A stretch of DNA of 46,627 bases from Anaerotruncus sp. G3(2012) (GTDB lineage: Bacteria; Bacillota; Clostridia; Oscillospirales; Ruminococcaceae): the NCBI RefSeq assembly GCF_000403395.2, contig NZ_KE159675.1, positions 55,714 to 102,340 on the forward strand. Direction: 5' to 3'. Positions 25,667-35,385 of the stretch are shown piece after piece. The notes beneath the pieces were generated by a model that was not told the DNA's origin, did not search any database, and worked only from the letters and a program-made list of their open reading frames with translations. The stretch's first letter is position 1, and each line of letters begins with the position of its first letter. Made by a program: the position numbers and the translations under genes.

Positions 25667-27220
25667 TCAGAGTACGCTGTAAACTTCCTTCCCCCCTAAG
25701 AGGGTCAGGTCTACCTTCAAAGCGCGGGCGTCCTGGACGGGGACGGTGAAGAGATTGCCGGAGAGGACCGCGATGTCCGCCTTCTTGCCAGGCTCTAAGG
25801 TGCCAAGGTCCGCCTCACAGCCCAAGTTGTAGGCGCCGCCGCGGGTCCAAGCGGCGAGAAGCTCCTCCACGGTGAGCATGTTCTGGGGGTTGAAAGGCTC
25901 GCCGCCTTCAGGGAAGTAGCCGCCTACCGCGCAGTAGACAGACTCGGGAATGTCGTCAATCAGCATGGGCAGGTCCGTGCCGCAGGAGAGGGTCACGCCG
26001 CTGTCCGCCATCTTCCGGCGGTTCCAGTAGTACCGGCCCCGGTCCATGCCGATCTTCTCCTCGATCATGCTGAGCTTGCCGGCCCGGTCGGCAATGGACT
26101 GGATCTGGGGGTACACCTCGGCGATGACGCCCATCCGGCCCATCCGCTCCAAGTCGGCGGGGTCGCTGAACTCCAAGTCCGTGATGCTGTGGCGGTTTAC
26201 CATGCGGCCGTTTTCGTCCCGCTTACAGGTCTCGTAGATGTCAAGGACCTTGCCGATGGCGGCGTCGCCCTGGGCATGGAGGGAGAAGCGGAAGCCCTCG
26301 GCGTCGGCGGCGCGGGCATCGTCTCCCAAAAGCTGCCAGTTGATATCTTGGGCACAGGTGGTATCCGCACAGAGGTAGGGCTTCTTTAAGTCGCCGCAGA
26401 GCTGGCTGATGGAACCGTCGGTCATCTGGTTGTAGCCGGAGAAGCGGACAAACTCACCTTGGAACTTCTCCCGCATGGCTCTGCCGTAGCTGAGATTCAT
26501 AGGCTCGCCCACAGGCTGGCTCATGAAGTGGACCCGGAGGCTCAGCTCGCCGGCCTTCTCCAAGTCGGCCAAAACGTCGGTAAAGCCGCAGAAGGTGTCA
26601 AAGCCCATCTCCTTGACGGAGGTGACGCCGCGGCTGTTCATCATCTGCATGTACTTGCGGAACTCCGGCTCACTGAAGGAGCGGTCACCGATGATCTCCG
26701 GCAGCAGGCGGACGTAGCTCTCCGGCCAGCAGGTCTCCGGGGTGAATTGGTATGCCTTTTGGGCCGCTTGGTTCATCCAGCAGGTCTCCCGCCCCTCGGC
26801 AAAGAGGACCACCGGACGATCGCCGAAGGCCTCGTCCAAGAGGGCGGTGCCCTCGGGGTGGATGACCTCCGCATTCCAGCCGTGGCCCAGAACGGGGTGG
26901 CCGGCACGGGTCCGCTTCTCCTGCTCCTTGGCCAAGGCCACCAGATCCGTACAACTCTTGGCGGCGGCAAGGTCCGCCCCCACGAAGCCCACGGAGTAAC
27001 CGGTGAAGAAGCAATGGACATCAGAGAAGCCCGGGGACACGGTGCGGTCCCCCAAGTCGTAGACCTTGGTGGCGTCACCCTTGTACTCGGCGGGGCACTC
27101 TCCCTTGCCTACGGCGGTGATTTTGCCCTCCGCAATGGTCACATAGCCGGCGAAGGGGGCCTCCCCAGCGGCTGTAAAGATGCAGTTAGACTGCAGTACA
27201 AGCTCGGCAATAGTTGACAT
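25667..27220 (-). CDS. Amidohydrolase family 3 (YtcJ-like) metal-dependent hydrolase
   Basis: A 517-residue cytoplasmic enzyme. The ATG at 27220 (MSTIAELVLQSNCIFTAAGE) is chosen because AAGGAG stands 12 bases upstream and the typical small beta-sandwich start follows; the longer frame reaches into the leader. Visible family parts are YVTIAEGKITAVG, GDRTVSPGFSDVHCFF (normally HxH, here H in DVHCFFTG), GHGWNAEV, FSLHAQGDAAIGKVLDIY, CGTDLPML and the C-terminal LEPGKKADIAVLSGNLF. The first metal motif shows only one of the two histidines (DVHCF instead of DxHxH), as in some YtcJ members. The substrate is unknown; the place next to the Amadori locus suggests amide bonds of related conjugates. Confidence 0.85.
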   Translation of the reverse strand: MSTIAELVLQSNCIFTAAGEAPFAGYVTIAEGKITAVGKGECPAEYKGDATKVYDLGDRTVSPGFSDVHCFFTGYSVGFVGADLAAAKSCTDLVALAKEQEKRTRAGHPVLGHGWNAEVIHPEGTALLDEAFGDRPVVLFAEGRETCWMNQAAQKAYQFTPETCWPESYVRLLPEIIGDRSFSEPEFRKYMQMMNSRGVTSVKEMGFDTFCGFTDVLADLEKAGELSLRVHFMSQPVGEPMNLSYGRAMREKFQGEFVRFSGYNQMTDGSISQLCGDLKKPYLCADTTCAQDINWQLLGDDARAADAEGFRFSLHAQGDAAIGKVLDIYETCKRDENGRMVNRHSITDLEFSDPADLERMGRMGVIAEVYPQIQSIADRAGKLSMIEEKIGMDRGRYYWNRRKMADSGVTLSCGTDLPMLIDDIPESVYCAVGGYFPEGGEPFNPQNMLTVEELLAAWTRGGAYNLGCEADLGTLEPGKKADIAVLSGNLFTVPVQDARALKVDLTLLGGKEVYSVL

Positions 27221-27509
27221 AGGTATGTTACACTCCTTATCCGGCGGCGCCGTGGCGGCGCCGCGCTGATGGGGGGCAAGAGCCCCCGCGGAAGCTGTGT
27301 AGACAGCTTCTGAAAATTTCCGGGGAAGGAGAACCACAGAGGCAGACCACCGGTCCTGCTGCACATCAGAGCCGGAAATCTATTGCTACAACTATAGCAC
27401 GCCCCCTTTTTTCCCGCAAGGGTCACAGGGGCTTTTCAGCTGAACGGCTAAGTTTTGGTCTGTTTTTTTATCTAAACTGTTGAAACAGGTCTGGTTTTTT
27501 GCCTGCCCC

Positions 27510-27709
27510 CTATACCAAAGGACTCCATTTTTCTTTTTTGAAGGCGGACAGAAATTGGTCTGGCTGTTAATCAACTAACATACAAATTAAATCAGATATT
27601 TGTGGAAGGACCACACTGTTTGCAGGGGTTTCGGCAATTTATTCGGCAGAGAGCACAAAAAACAGCCCCTGAATTGGTATAGTAATAATTTATTCAACTG
27701 TACCAATGT
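27510..27709. promoter_or_regulatory. Upstream TATACCA-type half-sites before the frl-like operon
   Basis: Within the 630-base gap 27221-27852, which holds no gene, TATACCAAAG lies at 27511 and the inverted pair ATTGGTATAG (27673-27682) / CTGTACCAAT (27698-27707) matches at 9 of 10. These are candidate sites for the two HutC-type regulators in the locus. The 27600-27842 frame is not convincing. Confidence 0.35.
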
Positions 27710-27798
27710 AGGAAAATTCGCTAAAAGAGTCCCCGGTTTTTCGTCTGATTTTCAGCTTGACGGAAGGTCACTAAATTCCGTATACTTCAAAATGTGGT

Positions 27799-27830
27799 TT
27801 GAAAAGTCTCGCCACTTGTCTATACCAGAC
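27799..27830 (+). promoter_or_regulatory. Candidate promoter with overlapping HutC/GntR operator
   Basis: TTGAAA (27799-27804), 16-base spacer and TATACC (27821-27826). GTCTATACCAGAC at 27818-27830 has GTCT/AGAC arms and contains GTCTATAC, which fits the GT-N-TA-N-AC consensus of HutC-subfamily GntR repressors. A bound repressor would cover the -10 element. The start would fall very near the GGAGGAG at 27831, which weakens the promoter call. Confidence 0.4.
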
Positions 27831-27852
27831 GGAGGAGTGTAAGTAAAGCGAT

Positions 27853-28677
27853 ATGAGAGCAGCAATGATCGGCGACAACTGCATTGACTTCTATGTCACC
27901 ATTGACGGACAGGAGGTCAACCGGCGCTATCCCACAGGGAACTGTGTGGACACCGGGGCAAATCTTCAGAAACTGGGGGTCTCCACAGCCATCATCAGCA
28001 CCACCGGCAGCGACGAGGCCGGGGAGTGGATGGTCCGCAGTCTGAAGGATGAAGGCATGGACATCAGCCATCTGAAGGTGGGCGACGGCCCCACGGCCAT
28101 CACCTATATGTCCATGAACGGCAATGACCGCGTCCACGGGGACTACATCGAGGGCGTCATGGAGCACATCGTCTTTGACGAGGAGGACATCGCCTTTGCC
28201 GCCAGCCATGCGCTGGTCCACACCGCCCTCTGGGGTATGGCGGAGAACACGCTGCCCAAGATCAAGGAGAAAAACCCCGGCGTGCTGGTGAGCTTCGACT
28301 ACGCCGACCGTCTGGACCACCCCTTGGTGGAGAGCACCCTGCCCTTTGTGGACTACGGGTTCTACTCCTACCACAAGGAGCGGGACGCCTTTATTGAGAG
28401 CTTCCTCAAGGACAAGGTGGACCGGGGGATGAAGGTGGCCGTGGCTACCTTCGGCGACAAAGGGAGCCTTGCCTATGACGGGAAGGAGTTCATCACCTGC
28501 GGCATCTGCCCGGCGGAGCGCGTGGTCAACACCGTGGGCGCCGGCGACAGCTTTATCTCCGGCTTCCTCTACGGCGTGCTGAACGGGCTTAGCGTCAAGG
28601 CCTCCATGGAGAAGGGCGCCGAGGTGGCCGCGCAGGTGGTACAGGTCTTTGAGCCTTGGGTGATCGAGGAGAAGTAA
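27853..28677 (+). CDS. PfkB-family sugar kinase, FrlD-like paralogue 1
   Basis: A 274-residue ribokinase-family kinase. It begins MRAAMIGDNCIDFYVTIDG and shares with FrlD the ISTTGSDEAGEWM, GMDISHLKVGDGPTAIT, RVHGDYIEGVMEH and HTALWGMAEN stretches; NTVGAGDSFISGF near residue 234 carries the catalytic Asp and anion hole. It lacks the GG.A.N start of the sugar-binding region seen in the second copy (here TGNCVDTGANLQKLG), so it probably phosphorylates a different Amadori-type sugar. The start is ambiguous because GGAGGAG is 15 bases upstream of the ATG. It is the first gene of the operon, directly behind the proposed operator. Confidence 0.87.
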   Translation: MRAAMIGDNCIDFYVTIDGQEVNRRYPTGNCVDTGANLQKLGVSTAIISTTGSDEAGEWMVRSLKDEGMDISHLKVGDGPTAITYMSMNGNDRVHGDYIEGVMEHIVFDEEDIAFAASHALVHTALWGMAENTLPKIKEKNPGVLVSFDYADRLDHPLVESTLPFVDYGFYSYHKERDAFIESFLKDKVDRGMKVAVATFGDKGSLAYDGKEFITCGICPAERVVNTVGAGDSFISGFLYGVLNGLSVKASMEKGAEVAAQVVQVFEPWVIEEK

Positions 28678-28734
28678 TGGCTGGTCCTTGGGACCGGTTT
28701 TTGAAGGAGAATTTTTGAAAAGGAGAGATGATCC

Positions 28735-29568
28735 ATGAAGCTTGGTATGTTTACCTCCGGCTATCAGCGCAACCCCTTGGAGCACTGCTTCGCTGACGCC
28801 AAGGAGTACGGCTATGACTACATTGAGCTGTGGGGGGGACGTCCCCACGCCTATGCCCCGGATCTGAAGGCCGGGGATATCAACGAGGTCAAGCGCCTCA
28901 TCGACAAGTATGAGATGCCCGTTATCGGCTATACCCCGGAGCACAACGGCTATCCCTACAACTACATGATCGGTTCCGAGTCCCAGAGAGAGGATGCGGT
29001 GAACTACTTAAAGCTGTCGCTGGACATGGCCAAGGAGATGGGGGCGGAGTTCGTTCTCACCAGCCCCGCCAACGGCGGATATCTGGCCACCTATGAGGAG
29101 CTGTGGACCCGGCTTGAAAAGACCATCCGGGAGCTGGGCGACCACGCGGCCAAGGTGGGCGTGAAGCTGACGGTGGAGGCGCTGACTCCCTACGAGTCCA
29201 ACTTCTTCACCAGGGCCAACGACTTGGTGGAGCTGTTCCGCCGGGTTGACAACCCCTACGTGGTGGGCATGTGCGACGTGGTGCCCCCCTTCGTCCAGCA
29301 CGAGAGCATCATGGCCTACTTCGACAAGATGGGCGACAAGATGGACCATATGCACATCATCGACGGCGAGCAGGGCACCGACAGCCACATCATCCCCGGC
29401 GAGGGCGCCATGCCCCTCCAAGAGATGATGTACGAGCTCAAGCGCATCGGCTACAGCCGCACCGCCACCTTGGAGCTGGTCACCGGCTACATCAATGAGC
29501 CCCGGTTTTACGCCAAGCGCGCCATCGACAACACCCGCGCGATGATGGCGGCGGTAGACTTTCAGTAA
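28735..29568 (+). CDS. frlC: Fructoselysine 3-epimerase-like enzyme
   Basis: A 277-residue TIM barrel that follows E. coli FrlC closely in remembered landmarks: MKLGMFTSGYQRNPLEHCF, DYIELWGGRPHAYAPDLKAG, IGYTPEHNGYPYNYMIG, VEALTPYESNFF, HMHIIDGEQGTDSHIIPGEG and LELVTGYINEPRFYA. FrlC interconverts fructoselysine and psicoselysine through the C3 position using a metal ion. AAAAGGAGAGATG precedes the ATG. Its stop overlaps the left end of an AATGAGGAAT-type repeat. It is 57 bases after the first kinase gene, in the same operon. Confidence 0.9.
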   Translation: MKLGMFTSGYQRNPLEHCFADAKEYGYDYIELWGGRPHAYAPDLKAGDINEVKRLIDKYEMPVIGYTPEHNGYPYNYMIGSESQREDAVNYLKLSLDMAKEMGAEFVLTSPANGGYLATYEELWTRLEKTIRELGDHAAKVGVKLTVEALTPYESNFFTRANDLVELFRRVDNPYVVGMCDVVPPFVQHESIMAYFDKMGDKMDHMHIIDGEQGTDSHIIPGEGAMPLQEMMYELKRIGYSRTATLELVTGYINEPRFYAKRAIDNTRAMMAAVDFQ

Positions 29569-29698
29569 TGAGGAATCAGGAATTTTTGAGAGTGGAGAAT
29601 AAAGAGGGAAAAACAGAGCGTCTGGAGGCCGCGCAGCGGCTCAATTCCAAATCTGCCACCGCAGGCGGGCACCTCCACGCCTGATTCCTAATTCCTAA
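29567..29698. repeat. AATGAGGAATTAGG-family element, copy A
   Basis: Left AATGAGGAATCAGGAATTTTTGAGAG-like start, right end CCTGATTCCTAATTCCTAAG, with a GGAGGCCGCGCAGCGG / CCACCGCAGGCGG-type middle like that of copy B at 31029. It fills the gap between frlC and the next amidohydrolase and begins on the frlC stop codon. Confidence 0.75.
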
Positions 29699-29720
29699 GT
29701 TTGAAAAAGTGAGGGGAACT

Positions 29721-30572
29721 ATGTTCATCGACATTCATGTTCATCCTGCCTTCTACGAGCCCATCAATGCCGACGAGAATCGGGAGGAGCTGCGGCATCA
29801 GGAGCTGGACATTCATAAGAATGGGACCGCGCCGCTGGAGCACATCTTTAATCAGATGCGCTGCGCCGGTCTTGATAAGCTGTGTTTGCTGCCGGAGGAC
29901 TACACCTCCACCGTGGGCTGTGCGTTGGTGAGCAACGAGGAGATCCGCACGCTGGTGAATCTGGCGCCGGATCGGTTTATTGGCTTTGCCAGTGCGGACC
30001 CCTTTGATCCGGAGGCGCCGGATCGGCTGGAGGAGGCCTTTACGCGGCTGAAGCTGAAGGGCCTGAAGCTCCATCCCGGGCGGCAGCACTTTATGCCCGG
30101 CGAGGAGCGGCTGGAGGCCATCTATCAGGTCTGCGAGCGGTATGACAAGCCCATCCTGTTCCATGCCGGCCTCTCCTGGGAGCCGGATACCTTTACCCGA
30201 TACTGTCAGCCCACCGCCTTTGAGGAGGTGGCCGAAAAGCATCCCAGGCTCCGTATCTGTTTGGGCCACTTTGCTTGGCCTTGGGTGCGGGAAGCGGCTA
30301 TGCTGATGGTGAAGTATCCCAATGTCTACGCCGACACCGGCGCGCTGTACTTCGACAACGCCTATGAGTTCTACACCCAGACCTTTACCAAGGACATCCC
30401 CGTGACTTGGATCGACCGGAGCCTCCGGCACCAAGTGATGTTCGGGTCCAACAATCCCCGGTTCGAGCAGATCCGCATGGCTGATGCCATCACAAAAATC
30501 GGCCTCCGGGACAGCACGCTGGAGCTGGTGAAGGGGCTTAACGCCGTGGAGTTCCTCGGCGGGCTGGACTGA
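29721..30572 (+). CDS. Amidohydrolase family 2 (TIM-barrel metal hydrolase)
   Basis: A 283-residue enzyme starting at ATG 29721 with GAGGGG upstream. MFIDIHVHPAFYEP carries the first HxH metal motif, LKGLKLHPGRQ the family's central lysine-containing strand, ILFHAGLSWEPDT the next histidine, LRICLGHFAWPWVREAA another, and MFGSNNPRFEQIRM the C-terminal aspartate or asparagine position, here N rather than the usual D. Relatives are decarboxylases or hydrolases of small carboxylates and amides. Operon position suggests trimming of a conjugated sugar or its amine part. Substrate unknown. Confidence 0.85.
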   Translation: MFIDIHVHPAFYEPINADENREELRHQELDIHKNGTAPLEHIFNQMRCAGLDKLCLLPEDYTSTVGCALVSNEEIRTLVNLAPDRFIGFASADPFDPEAPDRLEEAFTRLKLKGLKLHPGRQHFMPGEERLEAIYQVCERYDKPILFHAGLSWEPDTFTRYCQPTAFEEVAEKHPRLRICLGHFAWPWVREAAMLMVKYPNVYADTGALYFDNAYEFYTQTFTKDIPVTWIDRSLRHQVMFGSNNPRFEQIRMADAITKIGLRDSTLELVKGLNAVEFLGGLD

Positions 30573-30588
30573 GGGGAGGGCGAACAAG

Positions 30589-31017
30589 ATGCAGTATGTC
30601 AAGACCATCCACATTCTGACTAAGGTCTATAACGAGTTTGATGTGATCACACCGCAGGTGGAGGCCATTGTGGCGGAGAGCGGCGTGAAAAACGGCATGG
30701 TGACAGTGCTGACCAAGCACACCACCACCGGCGTCACGGTGAATGAGGCTCTGGAGTGTCTGGAGAGCGACATTGCCGTGGCCCTGAGTCTCTTCGCCCC
30801 GGAGGACCGGCCCTACAGCCACGCCCGGATGCTCCGGGACTACGGCTCCACCGCCGGCAATCCCACTGGGCATCTGAAGGCTCTGGTGACCGGCAGCCAC
30901 TGCCACTTTTTGATCCAGGACGGCAAAATCAACCGGGGCGGCGCGCAGGACGTATACTTCTGCGAATACGATGGCCCCGCCTCCCGCAACATCTTGGTGA
31001 TTGTGGAGGGGGAGTAG
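30589..31017 (+). CDS. YjbQ (UPF0047) family protein
   Basis: A 142-residue single-domain protein of the YjbQ family: VLTKHTTTGVTVNEALECLE near residue 40, then a D-Y-G-x-x-A-G-N-P-x-G-H-L-K-A stretch (DYGSTAGNPTGHLKALVTGS) with the conserved histidine, and QDVYFCEYDGP. Some members have weak thiamine-phosphate synthase activity, but the physiological role is unsettled. It begins 16 bases after the amidohydrolase stop and is co-transcribed, so its job here is probably linked to sugar or conjugate breakdown. Confidence 0.88.
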   Translation: MQYVKTIHILTKVYNEFDVITPQVEAIVAESGVKNGMVTVLTKHTTTGVTVNEALECLESDIAVALSLFAPEDRPYSHARMLRDYGSTAGNPTGHLKALVTGSHCHFLIQDGKINRGGAQDVYFCEYDGPASRNILVIVEGE

Positions 31018-31028
31018 GGGCAATTCGG

Positions 31029-31134
31029 AATGAGGAATTTTTGAGAGCGGAGAGTTTGGAGGCCGCACAGCGGACCAATTCCAAATCTGCCGCCTGCGGC
31101 AGCACCTCCATCCCTAATTCCTCACTCCTCACTC
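31029..31134. repeat. AATGAGGAATTAGG-family element, copy B
   Basis: Starts AATGAGGAATTTTTGAGAGC and ends CCCTAATTCCTCACTCCTCACTC. The middle (GGAGGCCGCACAGCGGACCA, then CAATTCCAAATCTGCCGCCTGCGG in part) is shared with copy A at 29567. Confidence 0.75.
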
Positions 31135-31149
31135 AAAGCAGTATTATAA

Positions 31150-32652
<1,503 letters not shown>

Positions 32653-32686
32653 TTCCCTCCCACACAGCAGGATCGCTAAACCGACC

Positions 32687-32733
32687 GGGGCTGCTGGCCG
32701 CGCCAACGCAGCCAGCAGCCCCGCCCACTTTTT
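32687..32733 (+). terminator. Terminator after the permease gene
   Basis: 12-bp GC-rich stem GGGGCTGCTGGC / GCCAGCAGCCCC (32687-32698, 32711-32722), then GCCCACTTTTT. It splits the upstream catabolic genes from the regulator-led second half. Confidence 0.82.
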
Positions 32734-32743
32734 ATCGCATTGG

Positions 32744-32920
32744 AATGAGGAATCAGGAATGAATGGATGTATCCAACAAAGCCGGATGATTTGGATCTTG
32801 CCGGCAGAAGGAGGAGCCTGCCTTCTCCCCTGAAACACAGGCACCCCGTCCCTTCCCTATACTTCCCATTCCAAAAGTTCAAATCCGTCGCCAGAGGCGG
32901 CACCACAATTCATAATTCCA
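32744..32920. repeat. AATGAGGAATTAGG-family element, copy C
   Basis: Left AATGAGGAATCAGGAATGAATGG, middle AAATCCGTCGCCAGAGGCGG, right CACAATTCATAATTCCA. It is the most eroded of the full-length copies and lies just before the GntR gene. Confidence 0.7.
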
Positions 32921-32937
32921 CCAAGGGGGTGAGGCGT

Positions 32938-33666
32938 ATGGAGCAGCAGAAGCAGATTCGGCCGCGGGATGAGGCGGTGGAAAAGATTGAGTGCTATATC
33001 CGGCGGCATAAGCTGTCACCGCAGGATAAACTGCCCGCGGAGCGGGAGATGTGCGAGATGTGGAACCTGAACCGGACCACGCTGCGCAGCGCCATCAAGC
33101 GCCTTACCGCCGAGGGAAAGCTCTACAGTCTGAAGGGCTCTGGGACCTATGTGGCCCCGCCGAGGCTGGAGCGGCACCTCCAAGATGCCAAGTCCACCAC
33201 CGAGTCGGTACGGGGGGCGGGGCATCTGCTCAGAAATGTGGTGCTGGATGTGCAGGTGATCGAGTGCAACAAATACCTCTCCAAGAAGATGGAGATACCC
33301 TTGGGTCACAAGGTGTTCTATCTCCGGCGGCTGCGGATTATGGACGGGGCTCCCTACATGGTGGAGTGCAGCTACATCAACTATGAATTCTGCCGCGGCA
33401 TCGAGGAGTACGACTTTACCGATGAGTCGCTCTATCGGGTGCTGGGGTACTACGGCGTCTATCCCGACCACGGGCAGGAGTCCGTGGGCATCACCTACGC
33501 CACCGAGGACGAGGCCAAGTATTTGGATGTGGCGGAGGGGGACTACCTCTTCTATCTCAGCGGCACCACCCGGGACGCAGAGGACCGCTTGGTGGAATAC
33601 TGCAAATCGGTGGTCCGGGCGGACAAGGTCCGCTTCTCCACGGTGCTGCGCCGGTACAGCCAATAG
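32938..33666 (+). CDS. GntR-family (HutC/UTRA) regulator 1
   Basis: A 242-residue DNA-binding repressor with AAGGGGGTGAGG before its ATG. N-terminal winged helix (about residues 7-75): DKLPAEREMCEMWNLNRTTL, then AIKRLTAEGKLYSLKGSGTYV. The UTRA effector domain fills the rest: EIPLGHKVFYLRRLRIMDGAPYMVE near residue 120 and DYLFYLSGTTRDAEDRLVEYCKSV near 207. UTRA domains bind sugar phosphates or related effectors. It is likely to control this locus through the operator candidate at 27818. Confidence 0.9.
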   Translation: MEQQKQIRPRDEAVEKIECYIRRHKLSPQDKLPAEREMCEMWNLNRTTLRSAIKRLTAEGKLYSLKGSGTYVAPPRLERHLQDAKSTTESVRGAGHLLRNVVLDVQVIECNKYLSKKMEIPLGHKVFYLRRLRIMDGAPYMVECSYINYEFCRGIEEYDFTDESLYRVLGYYGVYPDHGQESVGITYATEDEAKYLDVAEGDYLFYLSGTTRDAEDRLVEYCKSVVRADKVRFSTVLRRYSQ

Positions 33667-33743
33667 GACTGCGCGGCAGCGGCACCGGCCAAAATAGCGG
33701 GGCGGCGGCGGGGACCGCGTCCCGGTGAAAGGAGCTATTCACG

Positions 33744-34538
33744 ATGAAACTTGCAGCAGTGGGCAGCAACTGCATCGACTTTTACAGCAACATAGAGGAC
33801 GGCAAGGCCTACCCCGGCGGCGGGCCGGTGAACATGGCCGTCTATACCGTCCGTCTGGGGGGCCAGTCCTCCTATACCGGCCCCGTGGGCGACGACGAGT
33901 TCGGCACGATCATGCGCAAGGCCATCGCCGCCAAGGGCGTGGACATCTCCCACCTTCACACCGAGAGCGGCAAGACCGCTGTCTCCCAAGTGGAGCTCTT
34001 AGACGGCGAGCGCGTCTTTGGCGACTATGACGAGGGCGTACTGGCGGACTACCGCCTCACCGAGGCGGATATGGACTTCATCTGTACCCACGACGTGGTG
34101 GTCTGCGACCTGTGGGGCAAGGTGGAGGGCCAGTTCCCCGAGCTCCAGCGGCGGGGGATCAAGACCGCCTTCGACTGCGCCGACCGTCCCGAGGACGAGG
34201 CCAGCCAAGTGGCCATGCCCCACAGCGACTACCTGTTCTTCTCCAGCGAGGCGGGGGACACGGTGGCCCTGCGGGACCAGATGAAGGGCTACCACAGCCG
34301 CGGTCCCAAGCTGGTTATCGCCATGTTAGGCGAGCACGGCAGCCTCTGCTATGACGGCAAGGAATTCCACAAGTTCGGCATTGTCCCCTGCGACAAGGTG
34401 GTGGACACCATGGGCGCTGGCGACAGCTACATCGCCGGCTTCCTGCTGGGCATCACCGATGGCCTCACCATTGATCAGGCCATGGAGAAGGGCGCCGCCA
34501 ATGCCACCGAGACACTGAAATACTTCGGCGCTTGGTAA
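33744..34538 (+). CDS. frlD: Fructoselysine 6-kinase
   Basis: A 264-residue PfkB kinase. It begins MKLAAVGSNCIDFYSNIEDG and has GGGPVNMAVYTVRLGGQSSY, GVDISHLHTESGKTAVSQVE, ERVFGDYDEGVLADYRLTE, DLWGKVEGQFPEL and DTMGAGDSYIAGFLLG, matching E. coli FrlD stretch by stretch, including the FGDYDEGV loop. FrlD puts phosphate on C6 of fructoselysine inside the cell. AAAGGAG stands upstream. This copy is closer to known FrlD than the one at 27853. Confidence 0.92.
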   Translation: MKLAAVGSNCIDFYSNIEDGKAYPGGGPVNMAVYTVRLGGQSSYTGPVGDDEFGTIMRKAIAAKGVDISHLHTESGKTAVSQVELLDGERVFGDYDEGVLADYRLTEADMDFICTHDVVVCDLWGKVEGQFPELQRRGIKTAFDCADRPEDEASQVAMPHSDYLFFSSEAGDTVALRDQMKGYHSRGPKLVIAMLGEHGSLCYDGKEFHKFGIVPCDKVVDTMGAGDSYIAGFLLGITDGLTIDQAMEKGAANATETLKYFGAW

Positions 34539-34634
34539 GCCCCCGCTCCCCGGACAGTTTATCACACCATTCCCAACAGCTTGAGAAGGGGAAAATTCCT
34601 CATCCCTAATTTGCACAAAAAAAGGGGGAAAGCC

Positions 34635-35357
34635 ATGGCCGGTATGAGCTATCAGGCGCCGCTGTACCTGCAGATGCGGGAGCTGGTGCGCAGCAAGATC
34701 GAAGAGGGGGAGTACCCGCCTCTCACGGCCCTCCCCTCGGAGTGCGAGCTGGCGGAGAGCTACGGCATCACCCGTCAGACCGTGCGCAACGCCATTGATA
34801 TTTTAGTGCAGGAGGGCCTCCTCCGGCGGGTGCCGGGGAAGGGGGTTTACGTCCTCTGCCGGAAGATGGAGCGGGACTTAGACGAGCTTCAGGGATTTAC
34901 GCAGACCATGCTGGACAAGCGGCTCAAGCCATCCATCAAGGTGGTCAGCCGCGCCATGCGTCCGGCGGGGGAGAACTACAGCCTGATGTTCGGCATCCAG
35001 CCGGAGGACGACATCTACTACATCAAGCGCCTGTGCTATGCCAACAGCGAGCCCATCTCCTTGGAGGAGATCTACATCCCCCGGTACTTGGTGCCCAAGA
35101 TCGAGGGAATTGACCTGTCCATCTTCTCCGTGTATGAGGTCTATGACTTCTACAACATCCGCTTGGAGCGGGCCAGACAGACGCTGGATCTGGTACAGCT
35201 GGACCTCAGTGACGCGCGGATGCTGGAGATTGAGCCGGAGACGCCGGTAATGCTCTTTGAGGCCACCACCTACGATGACCAGGGCCGTGTGGTGGAGTTC
35301 AACCGGAACTATGCCCGGGGGGACAAGTGCAATTTCAGCGTCCACTTTAAGAAGTAG
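34635..35357 (+). CDS. GntR-family (HutC/UTRA) regulator 2
   Basis: A 240-residue regulator. Start ATG 34635 (MAGMSYQAPLYLQMRELVRS), with AAGGGGGAAAG upstream, is preferred to the longer frame at 34581. Winged helix: TALPSECELAESYGITRQTVRNAIDILVQEG, then LRRVPGKGVYVL. The UTRA domain starts DLDELQGFTQTMLDKRLKPSI, has DDIYYIKRLCYANSEPISLE and ends VMLFEATTYDDQGRVVEFN. It is placed between frlD and frlB like FrlR of E. coli, so it is the better candidate for the fructoselysine repressor. Two such regulators in one locus suggest two inducers. Confidence 0.9.
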   Translation: MAGMSYQAPLYLQMRELVRSKIEEGEYPPLTALPSECELAESYGITRQTVRNAIDILVQEGLLRRVPGKGVYVLCRKMERDLDELQGFTQTMLDKRLKPSIKVVSRAMRPAGENYSLMFGIQPEDDIYYIKRLCYANSEPISLEEIYIPRYLVPKIEGIDLSIFSVYEVYDFYNIRLERARQTLDLVQLDLSDARMLEIEPETPVMLFEATTYDDQGRVVEFNRNYARGDKCNFSVHFKK

Positions 35358-35385
35358 CGGTCCGGCGGAAAAAGGGAGGATTTTT

